Source: an uncultured Eubacterium sp. (GTDB lineage: Bacteria > Bacillota > Clostridia > Lachnospirales > Lachnospiraceae). From it: a stretch of 64,000 nt of DNA. The DNA lies in the NCBI RefSeq assembly GCF_934295145.1, contig NZ_CAKRAS010000003.1, forward strand, positions 1 to 64,000. The letters run 5' to 3'. Below, in pieces: positions 15,347-23,283 of this stretch. How positions within the stretch are numbered: the first letter of the stretch is position 1; every line of letters begins with the position of its first letter. Made by a program: the position numbers and the translations under genes. Below the pieces are notes generated by a model. It was not told where the DNA came from, ran no database searches, and saw only the letters and a program-made list of their open reading frames with translations.

Positions 15347-16570
15347 ATGAAACAGATTACAGGTGGCGCGACAGCGGCAAAGGGATTTCAGGCAGCTTGC
15401 ACAGCAGCCGGAATCAAATATGAAAATCGTACCGATATGGCAATGCTTTACAGTCAGGTACCATGTCGTGTGGCAGGAACATTTACAACAAATCTTGTAA
15501 AGGCGGCACCGGTACTCTGGGATCGGAACATTGTAAAAAACAGTGAATATGCACAGGCAGTTGTTGTCAATGCAGGTATCGCAAATGCATGTACCGGACA
15601 GGAAGGCTTAGACTACTGCCAGAAGACAGCAGATCAGGCAGCAAAAGTACTTGGTATTCCGGCAAGTGCTGTCTGCGTAGCATCTACCGGTGTCATTGGA
15701 AAACAGCTTCCAATCGACCGTATCATGGAAGGTGTGGGGGCATTAGCACCAAAACTTGCAAATGGTGTGGAAGCAGGAAATGCAGCAGCAAAAGCCATTA
15801 TGACCACAGATACACACGAAAAAGAAGTGGCAGTGGAATTTGAAGTTGGCGGAAAAACTGTTACCATCGGTGGCATGTGCAAAGGTTCCGGTATGATTCA
15901 TCCGAATATGTGCACCATGCTTGCCTTTGTGACAACAGACCTTGCAATTTCCAAAGAATTATTACAGGAAGCACTTTCTGCCAATGTTAAAGATACTTTC
16001 AATATGATCTCAGTTGACGGAGATACTTCCACAAACGATACACTGCTTTTAATGGCAAACGGTCTGGCAGGAAATCCGGAGATTACAGAAAAAAACGCAG
16101 ATTATGATGCATTCTGTGAAGCACTGAATTTTGTCAACACAACGTTAGCAAAAATGATGGCAGGAGATGGCGAAGGTGCAACAGCATTATTTGAAGTAAC
16201 CGTTGTCAATGCAGAGACAAAAGAACAGGCGCAGGTACTTGCAAAATCTGTCATCTGCTCCAGCCTGACAAAAGCAGCTATTTTCGGACATGATGCAAAC
16301 TGGGGAAGAATTCTCTGTGCCATGGGTTATTCCGGAGCAACTTTTGATCCGGACAAAGTAGATCTGTATTTTGAGAGCAAAGGCGGTAAGATCAAACTGA
16401 TCGAGAACGGTGTTGCGCTTGATTACAGCGAGGAAGAAGCAACCAAAATCTTATCCGAGCCGGAAGTAACTGCCATCGCAGATCTGAAACTTGGCGATGC
16501 ACAGGGAACTGCATGGGGCTGTGATCTCAGCTATGACTATGTAAAAATCAATGCGGATTATCGTTCTTAA
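15347..16570 (+). CDS. argJ: Bifunctional ornithine acetyltransferase/N-acetylglutamate synthase
   Basis: The 407-residue product is a full-length ArgJ. N-terminal MKQITGGATAAKGFQAACTA and the autoprocessing motif KGSGMIHPNMCTMLAF are present, so the proenzyme should cleave before Thr190, the catalytic nucleophile. The residue before it is Cys189, where alanine is usual. The C-terminal half has FGHDANWGRILCAMGYSG. It transfers acetyl from N-acetylornithine to glutamate (and may use acetyl-CoA), recycling the acetyl group. ACAGGAGG lies before the ATG. Confidence 0.95.
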   Translation: MKQITGGATAAKGFQAACTAAGIKYENRTDMAMLYSQVPCRVAGTFTTNLVKAAPVLWDRNIVKNSEYAQAVVVNAGIANACTGQEGLDYCQKTADQAAKVLGIPASAVCVASTGVIGKQLPIDRIMEGVGALAPKLANGVEAGNAAAKAIMTTDTHEKEVAVEFEVGGKTVTIGGMCKGSGMIHPNMCTMLAFVTTDLAISKELLQEALSANVKDTFNMISVDGDTSTNDTLLLMANGLAGNPEITEKNADYDAFCEALNFVNTTLAKMMAGDGEGATALFEVTVVNAETKEQAQVLAKSVICSSLTKAAIFGHDANWGRILCAMGYSGATFDPDKVDLYFESKGGKIKLIENGVALDYSEEEATKILSEPEVTAIADLKLGDAQGTAWGCDLSYDYVKINADYRS

Positions 16571-16605
16571 TATAAAAAAGTGATTTGTTACAGGAGGACA
16601 GATAG

Positions 16606-17505
16606 ATGAACGAAGGTAAATACGAAGCATTACGGGCGAAAGCCGAGGTGCTGATTGAGGCATTGCCATATATCCAGCGTTTTAACCGCCGGATCATTGT
16701 CGTAAAATATGGCGGAAGTGCCATGCTGGATGAAGAATTAAAACAACGTGTGATTCAGGACGTGACACTGTTGAAACTGGTTGGGTTTAAACCGATTATC
16801 GTACATGGTGGAGGAAAAGAAATCAGCAAATGGGTTGCAAAAGCCGGAATGGAGCCGGAATTTGTAAACGGTCTGAGAAAAACAGATGCAGAGACAATGG
16901 AGATCGCAGAAATGGTACTTGGAAAAGTCGGAAAATCTCTGGTATCCATGGTAGAAAAACTGGGTGTTCAGGCTGTCAGCATCAGCGGCAAAGACGGTGG
17001 TTTACTGAAAGTTGAAAAAAAATATTCTCAGGGACAGGATATCGGATTTGTAGGTGATGTAAAATCCGTAGATCCAAAAATTTTATTTGACCTGTTAGAG
17101 AAAGATTTCCTTCCAATCGTATGCCCAATCGGTCTGGATGATGATTATCAAACTTACAATATCAATGCTGATGATGCGGCATGCGCGATTGCAACAGCAG
17201 TTCATGCGGAAAAACTTGCTTTTCTGACAGATATCGAAGGTGTTTACCGTGATCCGAAGGATCCGTCCACACTGATTTCTGAACTGACAGTTTCTGAAGC
17301 AAAAGACCTGCTTGACAGCGGTTATGTCGTTGGCGGTATGCTTCCGAAATTAAATAACTGCATCCATGCAGTAGAAAACGGTGTTTCCAGAGTTCATATC
17401 TTAGATGGACGTATGGCTCACTGCCTGTTACTGGAAATTTTCACAAACAAAGGAATCGGAACAGCGATCCTTGGAGATGAGGAGGCAAGATTTGACCATG
17501 AATAA
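16606..17505 (+). CDS. argB: Acetylglutamate kinase
   Basis: This 299-residue amino acid kinase family protein has the phosphate-binding [26 protein letters not shown], substrate-binding [12 protein letters not shown] and late [27 protein letters not shown]. It phosphorylates N-acetylglutamate. The N-terminal helix (about 25 residues before the first strand) is typical of the hexameric, arginine-feedback-inhibited form; inhibition is inference. The stop overlaps the argD start by eight bases. Confidence 0.96.
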   Translation: MNEGKYEALRAKAEVLIEALPYIQRFNRRIIVVKYGGSAMLDEELKQRVIQDVTLLKLVGFKPIIVHGGGKEISKWVAKAGMEPEFVNGLRKTDAETMEIAEMVLGKVGKSLVSMVEKLGVQAVSISGKDGGLLKVEKKYSQGQDIGFVGDVKSVDPKILFDLLEKDFLPIVCPIGLDDDYQTYNINADDAACAIATAVHAEKLAFLTDIEGVYRDPKDPSTLISELTVSEAKDLLDSGYVVGGMLPKLNNCIHAVENGVSRVHILDGRMAHCLLLEIFTNKGIGTAILGDEEARFDHE

Positions 17506-18691
17506 ACAGAATTATATTGATCATGCAGAGCAGTCCCTGCTTCATACTTACAATCGTTTTCCGGTTGTATTAGATCACGGCGAGGGCGTATACCTGTATG
17601 ACACAGACAATAAACAGTATCTTGATTTTGCGGCTGGTATCGCCGTTTGTGCCTTCGGATATGGCAAAAAGGAGTATAACGATGCTCTGAAAAATCAGGT
17701 AGATAAATTATTACATACTTCTAATTTATATTATAATGTACCAACTATGGAAGCCGCCGAAAAAGCACTGGCTGCCGCTGAGATGGATCGTATCTTCTTT
17801 ACCAACAGTGGTACCGAGGCAATTGAGGGTGCATTAAAAGCAGCAAAAAAATACGCTTACACCAGAGACGGACATGCAGGTCACGAAGTGATTGCAATGC
17901 AGCATTCCTTCCACGGAAGAAGCCTTGGCGCATTATCTGTTACCGGAACAAAGCATTATCAGGAGCCGTTTGAGCCGCTGATTCCGGGGATCCGCTTTGC
18001 CGAGTATAATAATCTGGAGAGCGTAAAAGCACAGATTACTGACAAGACTTGTGCTATCATTATGGAAACGGTACAAGGCGAGGGTGGTATTTACCCGGCT
18101 GATCCAGAGTTTTTAAAAGGTGTTCGTGGACTCTGTGATGAGAATGACATCTTACTTATTCTGGATGAGATCCAGTGTGGTATGGGACGTACCGGAGCAA
18201 TGTTTGCATGGCAGAATTATGGTGTAAAACCGGATATCATGACCGTTGCAAAAGCACTGGGCTGTGGTGTGCCGGTAGGTGCATTTATGATGACTCAGAA
18301 AGTGGCAGACAAATCTCTGGCACCGGGTGATCACGGAACTACTTACGGTGGAAACCCATTCGTTGGAGCTGCTGTCAGCGCAGTATTTGATATTTTTGAA
18401 AAAGACCAGATCATCAACCATGTACATGAGATCGCACCGTATCTGGAGCAGAAGCTGGATGAACTGGCTGCAAAATATGACTTTATCACAGACCGTCGCG
18501 GTATGGGACTCATGCAGGGACTGGAGATGAATATTCCGGTTGGTCAGGTTGCGGCAAAAGCTCTGGAGAAAGGCCTGATCATCATTACCGCAGGTTCTAA
18601 CGTGGTTCGTTTCGTTCCACCACTTGTAATTGAAAAAGAGCATGTGGATGAGATGGCCGCAAAATTAGATGAGATTCTTGCAACATTCTAA
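17498..18691 (+). CDS. argD: Acetylornithine aminotransferase
   Basis: This class-III PLP aminotransferase has 397 residues from ATG 17498. The frame is open back to 17405 inside argB, but ATG 17498, preceded by GAGGAGG about 12 bp upstream and overlapping the argB stop, gives the usual ArgD N-terminus [20 protein letters not shown]. Motifs: [17 protein letters not shown], the QGEGG region, [14 protein letters not shown] and the PLP lysine in [13 protein letters not shown]. It makes N-acetylornithine from the semialdehyde with glutamate. Last gene of the operon, followed by a terminator. Confidence 0.95.
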   Translation: MNKQNYIDHAEQSLLHTYNRFPVVLDHGEGVYLYDTDNKQYLDFAAGIAVCAFGYGKKEYNDALKNQVDKLLHTSNLYYNVPTMEAAEKALAAAEMDRIFFTNSGTEAIEGALKAAKKYAYTRDGHAGHEVIAMQHSFHGRSLGALSVTGTKHYQEPFEPLIPGIRFAEYNNLESVKAQITDKTCAIIMETVQGEGGIYPADPEFLKGVRGLCDENDILLILDEIQCGMGRTGAMFAWQNYGVKPDIMTVAKALGCGVPVGAFMMTQKVADKSLAPGDHGTTYGGNPFVGAAVSAVFDIFEKDQIINHVHEIAPYLEQKLDELAAKYDFITDRRGMGLMQGLEMNIPVGQVAAKALEKGLIIITAGSNVVRFVPPLVIEKEHVDEMAAKLDEILATF

Positions 18692-18724
18692 TTAAATTTA
18701 TATACGTTTGACTTGAAAATCAGG

Positions 18725-18770
18725 CAGACAGTTGTGTTTTTCTTTTTGAAAAGCAGGACTGTCTGTTTTT
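18725..18770 (+). terminator. Terminator after argD
   Basis: CAGACAGT (18725-18732) pairs with ACTGTCTG (18758-18765), followed by TTTTT. The 25-base loop is long but includes a secondary CTTTTTGAAAAG hairpin. It is placed 35 bp after the argD stop. Confidence 0.7.
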
Positions 18771-18897
18771 ACGCGTGAGTAAGATCGTATTGCGTTTTGA
18801 ATAAAAAAGAAGTATCCTGCGTATAAAAAATCCGCTCTGTGACATAATAGTAAATACATGCATAAAAATATATCAGACAAAAAAGGGAGCGGAACTT

Positions 18898-19335
18898 ATG
18901 GTGGGAATTTTGATAGCAATTTTATCTGGAATGCTGATGAGTGTTCAAGGCGTATTTAATACAGATGTGACAAAGCAGAGCAGTCTGTGGGTGGCAAACA
19001 GCTGGGTGCAGTTTACCGCGCTGGCTGTCTGTCTGGCGGCATGGGGAATATCAGACCGATCTTCTTTTGCGGCTCTCTGGAAAGTGCAGCCGAAGTATGT
19101 GCTGGTGGGCGGTGTGATCGGTGCGTTTATTACACTGACGGTTGTAAAAAGCATGAATACCCTTGGCCCGGCGCAGGCGGTACTCTTTATCGTGGTTGCA
19201 CAGATGATCACTGCCTATGTCATAGAATTGCTTGGGTGGTTCGGAACGGAGAAAGCGGACTGGTCGATGCAGAAGTTAATTGGAATGGCAATTGCGATCA
19301 CAGGTGTGGTCATTTTCCAGTGGGAGCGGAAGTAG
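18898..19335 (+). CDS. DMT-superfamily small permease (YdcZ/DUF606)
   Basis: The 145-residue membrane protein has about five hydrophobic helices and the DUF606/YdcZ pattern: N-terminal VGILIAILSGMLMSVQGVFN, central VLVGGVIGAFITLTVVKSM, LGPAQAVLFIVVAQMITAYVIE and C-terminal GMAIAITGVVIFQWERK. Members act as small drug/metabolite-type exporters; the substrate is unknown. GGGAGCGG precedes the ATG. It stands alone between the arg terminator and comEA. Confidence 0.85.
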   Translation: MVGILIAILSGMLMSVQGVFNTDVTKQSSLWVANSWVQFTALAVCLAAWGISDRSSFAALWKVQPKYVLVGGVIGAFITLTVVKSMNTLGPAQAVLFIVVAQMITAYVIELLGWFGTEKADWSMQKLIGMAIAITGVVIFQWERK

Positions 19336-19445
19336 TAAAACTGATGTACGAATTCGAAACAGAGAAGTACACCCTACTGATACGAAAAACGTTTGCTCTG
19401 TCGTTTAGAAATTATTAAGAATTTTTTAGATAGCAAAAACAAGGC

Positions 19446-19473
19446 TTGTAATATTTGTAATATTTGATAAAAT
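19446..19473 (+). promoter_or_regulatory. Probable promoter of the comEA cluster
   Basis: TTGTAA (19446-19451) and TAAAAT (about 19468-19473) are 16 bp apart, inside a direct repeat of TTGTAATAT. The likely start site is about 20 bases before the SD hairpin at 19494-19515. Confidence 0.45.
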
Positions 19474-19493
19474 TGTTACAGGTATTTGAGAAT

Positions 19494-19516
19494 CTCCTTT
19501 GCATATACAAAGGAGG
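19494..19516 (+). promoter_or_regulatory. Hairpin occluding the comEA ribosome binding site
   Basis: CTCCTTTG (19494-19501), loop CATATA, CAAAGGAG (19508-19515): a perfect 8-bp stem. The 3' arm contains the AAAGGAG SD of comEA (ATG at 19523), so the folded RNA hides the ribosome binding site. Such an element can act as a thermometer or a trans-acting switch; which one is not visible. Confidence 0.65.
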
Positions 19517-19522
19517 ATGAAA

Positions 19523-20143
19523 ATGAAACGATGGATACGAATCTGGATGGGTGTTCTGTTACTTTTGAGTGTATTACCCGGATGCGGTACAAAACCAGAA
19601 GAAATTCTTCTGGCAGCGGAGTCATCCGTACAGCAGGAAGCAGCACCATCACTGAAGAAGGATTCCTCGCAGGAACTGTCGGTTACAGAACTGCAGGAAG
19701 ATCTGGTACAGGCGGACACGATATTTGTCTATGTCTGTGGTGCCGTGTGCAATCCCGGGGTATATGAACTGCCTGCGGACAGCAGAGCTTATGAAGCGGT
19801 AGCGCAGGCCGGCGGAATGTCAGAAAATGCAGCCGGAACAGTTGTGAATCTGGCAGAAGTGCTGACAGACGGGCAGAAACTGCAGATTCCTTTTCAGGGA
19901 GAAGTCTCTGAATTACAGGGGAGCGATAACGGTGAGATAACAACCGACAGTCGTGTCAATATTAATACAGCTTCCGTGGAAGAACTGATGACCTTAAAAG
20001 GCATCGGTCAGACCCGTGCGGAACAGATCCTGGAATACAGAGAAAAATATGGTTCCTTTGCCAATCCGGAGGCAATTATGAATGTCGACGGGATCAAGCA
20101 GGGAACCTATGACAAGATAAAAGATAACATTAGAGTTCAATGA
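19523..20143 (+). CDS. comEA: ComEA-type DNA-binding lipoprotein
   Basis: The 206-residue product has a lipoprotein signal (MKRWIRIWMGVLLLLSVLPG then C21), a low-complexity linker, an SLBB-like domain (TIFVYVCGAVCNPGVYELP) and C-terminal helix-hairpin-helix repeats (VNINTASVEELMTLKGIGQTRA and later EAIMNVDGIKQGTYDKI). It should bind incoming double-stranded DNA outside the membrane and pass it to ComEC. Anchoring by a lipid instead of the usual N-terminal TM helix is notable. ATG 19517 abuts the SD, so ATG 19523 is preferred. Confidence 0.88.
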   Translation: MKRWIRIWMGVLLLLSVLPGCGTKPEEILLAAESSVQQEAAPSLKKDSSQELSVTELQEDLVQADTIFVYVCGAVCNPGVYELPADSRAYEAVAQAGGMSENAAGTVVNLAEVLTDGQKLQIPFQGEVSELQGSDNGEITTDSRVNINTASVEELMTLKGIGQTRAEQILEYREKYGSFANPEAIMNVDGIKQGTYDKIKDNIRVQ

Positions 20144-20152
20144 GGTGACGAA

Positions 20153-20851
20153 ATGGCGAAAAAAGTGCTGGTGGTAGATGATGAAAAATTAATCGTGAAA
20201 GGAATTCGGTTCAGTCTGGAGCAGGATGGTATGGAAGTTGACTGTGCCTATGACGGTGAAGAAGCGCTGGATATGGCAAAATCAAAGGAGTATGACATAA
20301 TTTTACTCGATATCATGCTTCCGAAACTGGATGGATTTCAAGTATGCCAGCAGATTCGCGAATTTTCAAACGTACCGATCGTGATGCTGACTGCAAAAGG
20401 TGATGATATGGACAAAATCCTTGGTCTGGAATATGGAGCAGATGATTACATAACGAAACCGTTTAATATTCTGGAGGTTAAGGCCCGGCTGAAAGCAATC
20501 ATGCGTCGTACTTCCCGCAAAGAAGTAGAAGAAAATCCGAATGTGATCGTGGATGGAGATGTGCGTCTCGACTGTGAGAGCAGACGTCTTTTTATCAAAG
20601 GCCGTGAGATCAAACTGACCGCAAAAGAATTTGATCTGATGGAACTTATGGTTAAGACACCGGAAAAAGTATACAGCAGGGAGCGCCTGTTGAATCTGGT
20701 ATGGGGCTATGAATATCCAGGTGATTTCCGTACCGTGGATGTGCATGTACGCCGTCTGCGTGAGAAAGTAGAGGCAAATCCGAGTGAGCCGAAATATGTG
20801 CATACCAAATGGGGCGTGGGCTATTATTATCATTCTGACAAACAGAGGTAG
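20153..20851 (+). CDS. OmpR/PhoB-family response regulator
   Basis: The 232-residue cytoplasmic regulator has an N-terminal receiver domain with acidic pocket D9-D10, phospho-acceptor D53 (IILLDIMLPKLDG), T/K signature residues (MLTAKG, ITKPF) and a C-terminal winged helix (LTAKEFDLMELM, YPGDFRTVDVHVRRLREKVE, VHTKWGVGYYY). It is a transcription factor paired with the histidine kinase 5 bp downstream. GAGGTGA precedes the ATG. Targets are unknown; the position between comEA and comEC suggests possible control of the competence genes or of envelope functions. Confidence 0.95.
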   Translation: MAKKVLVVDDEKLIVKGIRFSLEQDGMEVDCAYDGEEALDMAKSKEYDIILLDIMLPKLDGFQVCQQIREFSNVPIVMLTAKGDDMDKILGLEYGADDYITKPFNILEVKARLKAIMRRTSRKEVEENPNVIVDGDVRLDCESRRLFIKGREIKLTAKEFDLMELMVKTPEKVYSRERLLNLVWGYEYPGDFRTVDVHVRRLREKVEANPSEPKYVHTKWGVGYYYHSDKQR

Positions 20852-20856
20852 TAGAT

Positions 20857-22281
20857 TTGAAAGCAATTATCACATATTTTAAAAGTCTGAAATTCCGTAT
20901 TTTTCTATTGATTATTTTATTTGGACTTGTTCCAACCTTTCTGTTGCGGGCTGGTATTTTGTCGGCTTATGAAAAACGAGCGGTAGATACTCGTACCGTA
21001 GATATCACAAGTCAGGCAAAATTGTTAGCCACACAGATTGTGGCAAATAATTATCTGCTAGATACCTCAGCACCAAGCATTACTACACAGCTAGATCAGC
21101 TTTCCACAATTTATGACGGGCGTGTCATGTTGATCGACAATACATTCACAATTGTGAAAGATACATATGCACTGGATGAGCAGAAAACAATTTTGTCCGA
21201 AGAAGTGATACAGTCTTATGGCGGAGAAACAGTGCAAAAATATGATGCAGACAATCGCTATATTGAAATGACGCTTCCGATTAATGATGAATCCGGTAAA
21301 CATGTAATTGGCGTTATGTTGGTAAGTGTTTCTACCGATAGCATTGCGGCTACACTTGGCATTTTAAAGCAATATGCGCTAATGTTGCAGTTTTTGGTAG
21401 CAGTAATTGTTGTAATCGCAGGATTTGCCGCATCCAGTGGACTGGTTCGACCATTTAAACGTCTGACAAAATCTATCAAAGATGTGCAGGATGGCTATGA
21501 AGCGGATTTTATCAGTGTCAGTTCCTATTCTGAGACAGAGACGATTTCTGCAGCTTGCGATGAAATGCTGCAGCGTTTGCAGACATTAGACGAAAGCCGA
21601 CAGGAATTTGTATCCAACGTATCCCATGAGTTGAAGACTCCTTTGACATCTATGAAAGTTCTGGCAGATTCCCTGATTGGTCAGGAAGACATTCCAGTGG
21701 AACTTTACAGGGAATTTATGTCTGATATCGGAGACGAAATCGATCGTGAGAACAAGATTATCAACGATCTTCTTTCACTTGTGAAAATGGACAAGTCTGC
21801 AGGAAATATCAACATTGCGAGCGTACAGATTAATGAGCTGTTAGAGCGTATTATGAAACGCCTGCGTCCAATTGCCCAGAAACAGAATGTGGAACTGGTG
21901 ATGGAGAGTTTTCGTCCGGTTGTGGCTGAGGTAGATGAGGTAAAACTGACACTGGCATTATCAAATCTGATTGAGAATGCGATTAAATACAATAACCCGG
22001 AAGGATGGGTACATGTATCTCTGAATGCGGATCATCAGAATTTCTTTGTGACAGTGGAAGATAATGGTATTGGCATTCCGAAAGAAGCACAGGATCGCAT
22101 TTTTGAACGATTTTACCGGGTAGATAAATCTCATTCACGAGAGATTGGTGGTACCGGGCTGGGACTTGCCATTGCGCGAAATGCGATCCTTATGCATCGT
22201 GGCGCGATTAAGGTACACAGTATGGAAGGGGAAGGAACAACCTTTACGGTGCGGATTCCTCTGACCTATATCGCAGGTTAA
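20857..22281 (+). CDS. Sensor histidine kinase (HAMP, HisKA, HATPase)
   Basis: The 474-residue product starts at TTG 20857 behind AGAGGTAG. It has TM1 (about 13-35), an extracytoplasmic PAS/Cache-like sensor (40-165), TM2 (about 172-195), HAMP (RPFKRLTKSIKDVQDGYEAD), H-box SNVSHELKTPLTS with H257, an N-box ALSNLIENAIKY, and G-boxes DNGIGIPK and GGTGLGLAIA. WalK/ResE-like organisation. It phosphorylates the adjacent response regulator. The ligand is unknown. Confidence 0.95.
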   Translation: MKAIITYFKSLKFRIFLLIILFGLVPTFLLRAGILSAYEKRAVDTRTVDITSQAKLLATQIVANNYLLDTSAPSITTQLDQLSTIYDGRVMLIDNTFTIVKDTYALDEQKTILSEEVIQSYGGETVQKYDADNRYIEMTLPINDESGKHVIGVMLVSVSTDSIAATLGILKQYALMLQFLVAVIVVIAGFAASSGLVRPFKRLTKSIKDVQDGYEADFISVSSYSETETISAACDEMLQRLQTLDESRQEFVSNVSHELKTPLTSMKVLADSLIGQEDIPVELYREFMSDIGDEIDRENKIINDLLSLVKMDKSAGNINIASVQINELLERIMKRLRPIAQKQNVELVMESFRPVVAEVDEVKLTLALSNLIENAIKYNNPEGWVHVSLNADHQNFFVTVEDNGIGIPKEAQDRIFERFYRVDKSHSREIGGTGLGLAIARNAILMHRGAIKVHSMEGEGTTFTVRIPLTYIAG

Positions 22282-22296
22282 GATAAGGGGATATCT

Positions 22297-23283
22297 ATGA
22301 AAATTTGGAAACGAACAGGTGTTTTGTGTTTGGCTGTTTTAGTAGCTTTCGGCTCGTTTGCCGGATGCGGGAAGCACAAAAAAGAAAATACCGGATATAC
22401 AATGTTTTATCTGAACAAACAGAAAACCAAAATTGTGAGCCAGTCTTATGAACCGGTGGCATCGGACACAACGGATCTCATCGAAGAATTTATTGATCAG
22501 ATGTCAGAAGAGACGGATGATGTGGATTATCAAAAAATATTTCCGGATAATGTACAGATTGAGCGTTATGAATATACGAATCATCAGCTTTATCTGTATT
22601 TTAACAAGGCGTACAGCGATATTCCGGTTACGGAAGAGGTGCTTTGCCGTGGAGCTGTTGTCCACAATATGATGCAGATTCCGGATGTGGAAGGTGTGTC
22701 TTTCTATGTCAACAATCTGCCCTTAACGGATGTAAACGGCAAGGAAGTCGGTATTCTCACCAATGATTCCTTTGTGGAAAATCCGGGGGAGAAGATCAAC
22801 AATATTCAGGAGGCAAATCTGACGTTATATTTTGCTTCTACTACAGGAGACGGGCTTGTGCGGGAGACACAGCATGTGTATTATTCCAGCAATACGTCTA
22901 TTGAAAAACTGATCATGGAGCGGCTTTTAGATGGACCGAAATCTTCCAATGCAAGATCTGCCATACCGGATAATACAGACCTGATCAGTGTGTCTGTCAT
23001 GGATGGCGTGTGCCTGGTAAATCTTGGGGAAGGTTTCCTGGCACAGAATTTTGAGATCAAAGAAGACGTAATTATTTATTCTATCGTGGATTCGCTGACA
23101 GAACTGGATACCATCAACACGGTACAGATTGCAGTCAACGGAAAAACAAATATCACATATCGAGAAAAGATGTCATTAAGCGAATATTATAAACGTAATC
23201 TGGATCTTGTCACAGAAGAGGGGGACGACGTTGAAGTCGTACAAAAACAGGAGAAGGAGGGCTTACTTGATTCTGGACAGTAA
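22297..23283 (+). CDS. GerMN-domain lipoprotein
   Basis: The 328-residue product has a lipoprotein signal (GVLCLAVLVAFGSFAG then C24) and two GerMN-type repeats, the first around residues 35-160 (YTMFYLNKQKTKIV) and the second around 165-300 (LTLYFASTTGDGLVRE, SIEKLIMERLLDGP, SVSVMDGVCLVNLGEGF). GerMN domains occur in GerM and in LpqB-like proteins linked to two-component kinases. It is the accessory lipoprotein immediately after the kinase, so it could modulate sensing at the membrane (inference). Its end overlaps comEC by 17 bp. Confidence 0.88.
   Translation: MKIWKRTGVLCLAVLVAFGSFAGCGKHKKENTGYTMFYLNKQKTKIVSQSYEPVASDTTDLIEEFIDQMSEETDDVDYQKIFPDNVQIERYEYTNHQLYLYFNKAYSDIPVTEEVLCRGAVVHNMMQIPDVEGVSFYVNNLPLTDVNGKEVGILTNDSFVENPGEKINNIQEANLTLYFASTTGDGLVRETQHVYYSSNTSIEKLIMERLLDGPKSSNARSAIPDNTDLISVSVMDGVCLVNLGEGFLAQNFEIKEDVIIYSIVDSLTELDTINTVQIAVNGKTNITYREKMSLSEYYKRNLDLVTEEGDDVEVVQKQEKEGLLDSGQ

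Noticed and set aside
18152..18643. 163-residue minus-strand ORF inside argD
   Set aside because: It lies wholly antisense to a well-conserved enzyme, with no family match or SD.
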